Of a stretch of 64,000 nucleotides of DNA, positions 58,432 to 64,000 are shown in pieces. Position 1 is the first letter of the stretch. Every line of letters begins with the position of its first letter. The translations under genes were made by a program, and so were the position numbers. The notes beneath the pieces are model-generated. The model was not told the DNA's origin, did no database searches, and saw only the letters and a program-made list of their open reading frames with translations. The stretch covers positions 1 through 64,000 of the forward strand of contig JARWIR010000244.1 in NCBI GenBank assembly GCA_029959085.1, written 5' to 3'. The stretch is from Nemophila menziesii. Lineage: Eukaryota > Streptophyta > Magnoliopsida > Boraginales > Hydrophyllaceae.

Positions 58432-61400
58432 ATTGTCTTGCTTGGAATGTCAGAGGTCTTAACAATGTAATAAGACAGTTAGATGTCAAAAATTTTATAA
58501 TTGAAAATAAGATTAGAGTAGTTGGATTACTTGAAACTAAAGTTAGAGTAAACAACTACCCTGAGATAGTAAATAAACATTTCCCTACTATGGAGATGAG
58601 TCATAATTATAGGTATGATGTTAGTGGAAGAATTTGGCTGCTATGGGATAATAAGTGGGTAGATATTAAAGTTATTTCTCAATCTTCTCAGGCTATTCTG
58701 GTGCATATGAAGATTATTGAAAATCAAGAAGAATTATACTTAGCTATGGTGTATGCGAGTAATGACAGTGCAGAAAGAAGGGAATTATGGAAATATATGA
58801 AAGACTGGAGTAAAAAATATGAGAAAAATAGATTATGCATAATGGGTGATTTCAATGAAATACTCAGGATACAAGATAGATTAAATTGTACAGTTTTGGA
58901 TAAAGGAGCCACTGAATTCAATGATTGTATTGAAGATACTGAATTATTAGAACATGGATATGGAGGACACTATTATACTTGGACAAATAAAAGTGATTCA
59001 CTTAATATAAGAGCAAGTAAGATAGATAGAGTTTTTATAAATGTAAAGTGGTTAGATACTCTAACCACAACTGTAATGATACATTCACATTCAACATCTG
59101 ATCACTGCCCTATTAAGTTAAGCTTAGCAGGTAAAAAGAGAATGGTTGCAGGACAATTCAAGTTTTTTGATGCTTGGGTTCAACATGATAAATACTCTGA
59201 CACTGTGAAACAAGCATGGAGTATTAAGTAGAAGGGAATCATATGTACTCATTATGTATGAAGCAAAAAAAATGCAAAAGCTGCTTTGAAGAAATTTAAT
59301 AATATGAATTTTCGAAGAAATTCAACAAATATTGAACTTATTAAAGATCAGCTGAATACAGTAAAAAAGAAGATAATGAGTGGCATCTTTGATACAAGTA
59401 CTATTAATGAAGAAAGAATACTTAGTAATGAACTAGAGGAAGCTATGTTGACTCAGCATAAAATCTTGAGACAAAAAGCTAAGGTTATATTTAATAATGA
59501 GATGGATAGTAATACCTCCTATTATCATAGAATCATTAAAGGAAGAATTGCGAAGAATAAAATATCACTTTTGATCAAAGATGATGGTGAGACTATTGAA
59601 GATCCAAATCAGATCAAAGAAGAATTTGTCAACTTTTATAAGCAATTATTGGGAACAAGAGATGAGAAGGAAGAAGTTTGTTCAAGTAATATACTTAAAC
59701 TGGTAATTGGGAAACAACTAAGTGAAGATCAACAAGAATTACTTATAGCTCCTATTACTGACTTAGAGATAAAGAAGGCTTTATTTTCAATTAATCCTAA
59801 GAAGAGCCCAGGACCTGATGGTTTAAACTCTACTTTTTACAAAGAATCTTGGGAAACAGTTGGGGAAGACTTTACTAAGGCAATAAAACAATGCTTTGAG
59901 AATTGTAAGTTACTTAAACAGGTCAATGCAACAAATATTGTATTGATACCTAAGGAGAAAAAGCCTTCAAATGTAAGGAAGTTCAGGCCTATATCTTGTA
60001 CCAACACCACTTATAAGACTTTGGCAAAGATATTGAGTAAAAGATTAAAGAAGATTATGAGCTCTATCATCTCTTTAAACCAAGCAGCTTATGTGGAAGG
60101 GAGATATATAGGAGATAACATTTTGGATGTTAGGTTATGAGAAGAGAAATGCCAACTCAAATTTCACTATCAATTTAGACCTTCAAAAGGCCTATGATAG
60201 TGTAAACTGGAATTACTTACTCAATGTTCTTGAAGCTTTCAAATTCCCAACAAAGTTTATAAAATGGATTAGGATGTGGTTCCTTACACCTACCTATTCA
60301 GTGTTTGTGAATGGAGAGGCATGTGGTTTTTTTGAAGGGAAGAGGGGGTTGAGATAGGGGACCCCCTCTCACCCTACTTATTTCCAATGTGTATGGAGGT
60401 CTTCACAGGTTTATTTACACACATGGCTAGAAAGAGGGATTTTAATTATCACCAAAAGTATGAGAAAATGCAGCTTAATCACATCATCTTTGCAGATGAC
60501 TTGTTAGTGTTCTGCAAGGCTAAGATTGAAACTGCAGAGATTGTAAGTGAAGCACTAAATTTGTTTTCTAGAATCTTAGGGCTATAAATTAACTATCAAA
60601 AAAGTGAGATTTATATAAGTGGAGGTAATACAAGACTTGAAGAAAGAATATCTCAGATCCTAAATATCAAAATTGGCAAATTGCCAGTTAGGTATTTAGG
60701 AGTACCATTACACTCTAAAAAACTAAGCTCTAAAAAACTAAGTGTAGATGAAGGAAACAAGTTAGTGGATAGAATATATAGTACAATTCATCAGTGGACT
60801 TCCAAGAAACTGTCTTACTCGGGTAGAATTGAGTTGATAAGAAGTATAATTGTAAGCAAAAATCTCTACTGTAGAGTTTTTCTATTACCCAAACAGGTTA
60901 TTTATAAGCTAAATCAACTTATGAATAGTTTTCTCTTGAAAGGTAATATGGAAGGGGCACAAGGTGCCAAAATTGCGTGGGAAAATGTTTGTAAAAGCAA
61001 GGAAAAAGGTGGCTTAGGCATACCTAGTTTGGAAAAGTTAAATCTGGTATGTCTCTTATTTACATTCTGGAGAATGTATTCACAAGAAAATAACTTGTGG
61101 AGCAGGTGGGTAAATCATAATATAGTCAAAAGTAAATGTATATGGAGTATGGATGAAAAAAAGGGCTATACGTGGATTTGGAAAAAATTAATGAAGGTGA
61201 GAAGCCTTGCGTATGAATTTATTAATCATAAAGTATATAATGGTAAGAATACTTACCTTATATGGGATAGATGGCTTAATGGAAACAGTATTGAAGAAAT
61301 TTTGAGTATACAGCTGGAGAAAGATAATATAAATAGTGATAAAACAATTCATGATTGTTATGGAAAGGATAGGTGGAGGCTACCACCATGTGTTGGTAAG

Positions 61401-62036
61401 ATTCTACCTCAATTAACTGAATTTAAACTTAGAAATGGAAATGATCAGAAAGTTTGGAGCGAAAGTGATAAAAAGGGGTTCTCTTTTAAAAAAACTCTGT
61501 CTCAGATCAACAATATGACAAGTATAGAAGATGTGAAATGGAGTAGTATGATTTGGAGTAAACAAAATATACCAAGATATGCTTTCATCTCTTGGTTAGC
61601 CATACAAAACAAGCTTAATACTAAGCACAGGATGCTGGAATGGGGATGTTCAGTTAATTTATTATGTAGCTTATGTAGAGCAGGTACTGAAGATAATATA
61701 CATTTATTCTTCTTATGTTCCTTTTCTAATAGAATACTTGGTAGAATTTTGAGAATATGTGATATCACGTGGATTCCGAGAGAGTTTGATGAAAATAATG
61801 ATAAAGTGATGGAAATGAAGTGTATAGAGAAAAAGATGCTAATCTGTTTACTAATCACTACTTATGTCTATAATATATGGTGGTTTCGAAACAAAATTGA
61901 GCATGGAGGGGCTGTTTTGAATGAAGAACAGATTGTTGGGCGAATTTGTGATATGACTAAAATGAAGGTTCAAGAAAGAAGATTGAGGAAAAATGCAGTT
62001 AGTAAAATAGTTGAGAAATTAGTGTTATTATCTTGA
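58428..62036 (+). pseudogene. LINE ORF2: endonuclease, reverse transcriptase, zf-RVT, broken (copy B)
   Basis: Same domains and the same lesions as copy A (TAG at 59229, TGA at 59259, a frameshift near 60131, broken GLRQGDP near 60355, TAA at 60585). One of the three stops after the endonuclease is absent (AAA at 59268). FADD is intact at 60489-60500. The mutated residue before LTPTYS is Trp here, the usual residue in this family, so Cys in copy A is the derived state. Confidence 0.92.
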
Positions 62037-63164
62037 TATGTATTCACTTGTTATTATAGTAGCCTTATTTTTGTAATAGTTTGATAGGAGTAGCCCACTA
62101 GAGTGGGCCGAAGTATTTTTAAAATGTTTTGTAATGTTTTTATTTAAGATAGTGGGCTTGCAAGGTATAAGTTACCCATGTTGGGCCTTATGCTTGTATA
62201 TGCCTTAAAAGTTTGTAAAGACTATGAAGTTGGTTTTTTAATGAAAAGTTTGATTTGATGATAAAAAAAAACAAGCTGAAATACAATATTATCTGGTGGG
62301 CAGGGGTGGGCTGCATCCGCCCTTTGTATCACAATTTGAAACATACAAGTTAGGTAGTAATTTATCTCTTGAATATTTTCTATTTATATTTCTAAATCTC
62401 TTCACTTATGAATTTATATGAAATATTTTATCCTTGAGAATATGTGTAATTAATACCATGAACATCAAAAAATTGAACTTTTTGATGGATTTTACAGCTA
62501 GACTAAAGATTTTACAACAACTACATTACGAAGATATGCATTTATAAAAGCTAGTTGACAATAACTAATTTTAAAAATCATAATTAGTGACACTTAACAA
62601 TCTAATTACCAAACCAAATTATCTTTATGAAAATCAAATTCATTAAATATAAAAACAATTTAAGTATTTTTTATGAAAACATATAAGTTCAGTAATACTT
62701 TCATCTCTTATATTTTTTTTTCTAAATTTCTTCACTTATAAATTAGAATAAGTGATTTGAAATATATAACTATGAGAACATGCCTGAGCCTCCAACAATT
62801 GAACATTTCATGAACTTTTAAATGGATTTTACAGCAAGACTATAGATTTTACTACACTATGGCTATATGCATTTATAAAAGTTGCTGGGTAACAACTAAT
62901 TTTGAAAATTATAATTAGTGAGACATAAAAAACTTATAACTGAACTATCTCAATAAAATTCAAATTAATCAAACATAACAACAATCTAAAGATTTTCATC
63001 TTAATACCCTAAAAAGTAAATTTTACAATAAATACTGGGTGTTATGGCTAACGACCTTATCTTCATTTTTGTTTTAGTTAATCCGATATCCAAATCGAAA
63101 TCACACTATATTATCTTATGCACCTGTGTAAAAAATGTAAAACTAATTAGATTAAATTTAGATT

Positions 63165-64000
63165 TATCTTCTGTACTCAAAACAGATTAATTTGAATTTA
63201 AAACAATTTGATTTTTGGCGGCTAAACTTCATTGATTCAAACAAACGCATAGTACATCATTACTTAAAGAAGATACTAAATTACATGTATAATATAATCT
63301 TGGGTAAAATTGATTAAAAATATAAACAAATACAATTAATAGTCAAATTACTTTTTTCAATTTCTTTTACTATTAGTAACTAAACATCTAGATGTAGAAA
63401 TAAGAAGACTTTATGTGTGTAGATAGAGAAGAAAAAGTAAGGAGTGAAGTTATACCTTCAGATTGACGACCATAAACATGGCTTAGGAGGAGGAGTCAAT
63501 CAGTCTTTCAAAGAGCTATTTGCTTGTGTGGCGGGCGTGTTATTTATGTTTTATAAGGATTTTTAAGTATTAGGTTTTGTTTAAGACTTCAGTAGTGCTT
63601 TCTAGATACAAAGACTTATGAGTCAATACTAAACAATAGTGTGGTTGTAGCTGTGTTTAATAAAAGTATTTGTGAGGCTAAGAAGAATATAGGGACTACA
63701 TATGATGGCTATGAGATTACATGGATCAATGAGACAATTGTAAAGAATACATGGGATGTTGGATCAGTTCTCAATAATGGTACTTGTGCTAATAGCGAAT
63801 CACAAAAAAGCGTTGCTAGTGGGGTTCATTTAGGATAGGGTGCACCCCCATTTTAGAAGCAAAAGGACTTGTAATGCAATAACTAAAAATATGCCCCTGA
63901 ATTGGGATTGAAAAACGTTGTATGTTTTTTATATCCGCTTTGAATATAACACTTTGGAGGGATACAATCATTAGTTATACTACTTAGGAGCACTGAGAAA
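63165..64000 (+). repeat. Array unit U3' (truncated by window end)
   Basis: First ~836 bp of the counterpart of U3, still matching at the last base. Downstream units cannot be seen. Confidence 0.85.
63610..63838 (+). pseudogene. Plus-strand ORF remnant (U3')
   Basis: Copy of 14444-14672, open from the ATG at 63641 to the TAG at 63836. One silent difference (agtgaatc to agcgaatc). Confidence 0.4.

Larger units (their letters stand above)
56913..62262 (+). mobile_element. L1-type LINE, copy B
   Basis: Same insertion, flanks and major lesions as 7747-13096. Private differences include ORF1 codon 2 (ACG), AAA instead of TAA at 59268-59270, Trp instead of Cys near 60278, Gln instead of Lys near 60471, and Asn instead of His near 61793. 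It arrived by duplication of the locus, not by a new insertion. Confidence 0.92.
53455..63164 (+). repeat. Array unit U2' with LINE (copy of U2)
   Basis: The whole unit including the LINE insertion is duplicated. Three one-base indels relative to U2 change the spacing from 49169 to 49166 between positions 4830 and about 6890 of copy A. Confidence 0.85.
49170..64000 (+). repeat. Segmental duplication, copy B (open at window end)
   Basis: It corresponds to 1-14834 at about 99.8% identity, LINE and all pseudogene lesions included. Differences are scattered single substitutions and homopolymer indels (for example T runs near 4830/54000 and 6540/55710). Sequence at 64000 still matches copy A at 14834, so the homology continues past the window. 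Confidence 0.95.

Noticed and set aside
49170..64000. Second independent LINE insertion
   Set aside because: The flanks, empty-site relation and all major lesions match copy A exactly, so the LINE was copied with the locus.
1..64000. tRNA, rRNA, organellar DNA or a bacterial-style operon
   Set aside because: No cloverleaf with conserved T-loop sequence, no rRNA core sequence, no chloroplast or mitochondrial gene and no ribosome-binding-site pattern was recognised.

Overview
The window looks like AT-rich, repeat-dominated nuclear DNA of a eudicot plant, most likely Solanaceae. Three signs support this. It is built from plant L1-type LINE and Ty1/copia retrotransposon remnants. It carries a tandem array derived from a B3-domain (REM-type) gene. 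It also holds two broken F-box genes whose C-terminal part resembles the S-locus F-box (SLF) family. I found no intact cellular gene, no rRNA or tRNA, no CRISPR and no organellar insertion. Nearly every coding-like stretch carries stops or frameshifts. The family placement is an inference.

Layout. (1) Positions 1-22133 are a direct tandem array of about 4.3 kb units (U1 1-4286, U2 4287-13998, U3 13999-17900, U4 17901-22133). Each unit carries, on the minus strand, a decayed B3-domain last exon and a conserved two-exon coiled-coil remnant, and on the plus strand a short decayed ORF. U2 is interrupted by a 5.35 kb L1-type LINE (7747-13096) flanked by an imperfect target-site duplication. (2) 22134-27841 holds a nearly full-length but dead copia element on the minus strand (22557-27231) with both LTRs, PBS and PPT. 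(3) 27842-31736 is a degraded copia element on the plus strand, followed at 31966-33012 by an SLF-like F-box pseudogene. (4) 35375-41701 is mostly anonymous AT-rich DNA with pieces of LTR elements and a LINE endonuclease fragment. (5) 41702-48384 is a second, older and diverged copy of 28400-35374 (copia 3' part, F-box pseudogene and flank). (6) 48385-64000 re-enters the B3 array, and from 49170 it repeats positions 1-14834 at about 99.8% identity, LINE included.

Order of events (inference). The B3 array was amplified and decayed, and the LINE entered U2. Separately, the copia element landed next to the F-box gene, and that block was duplicated with large private indels. Very recently a block of at least 14.8 kb was duplicated with a spacing of 49166-49169 bp, or the assembly contains both haplotypes of one locus. 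The retrotransposon ORFs would once have supplied endonuclease, integrase, reverse transcriptase and RNase H. The F-box protein would have acted as an SCF ubiquitin-ligase adaptor and the B3 protein as a DNA-binding regulator. None of these can be made intact from what is seen here.
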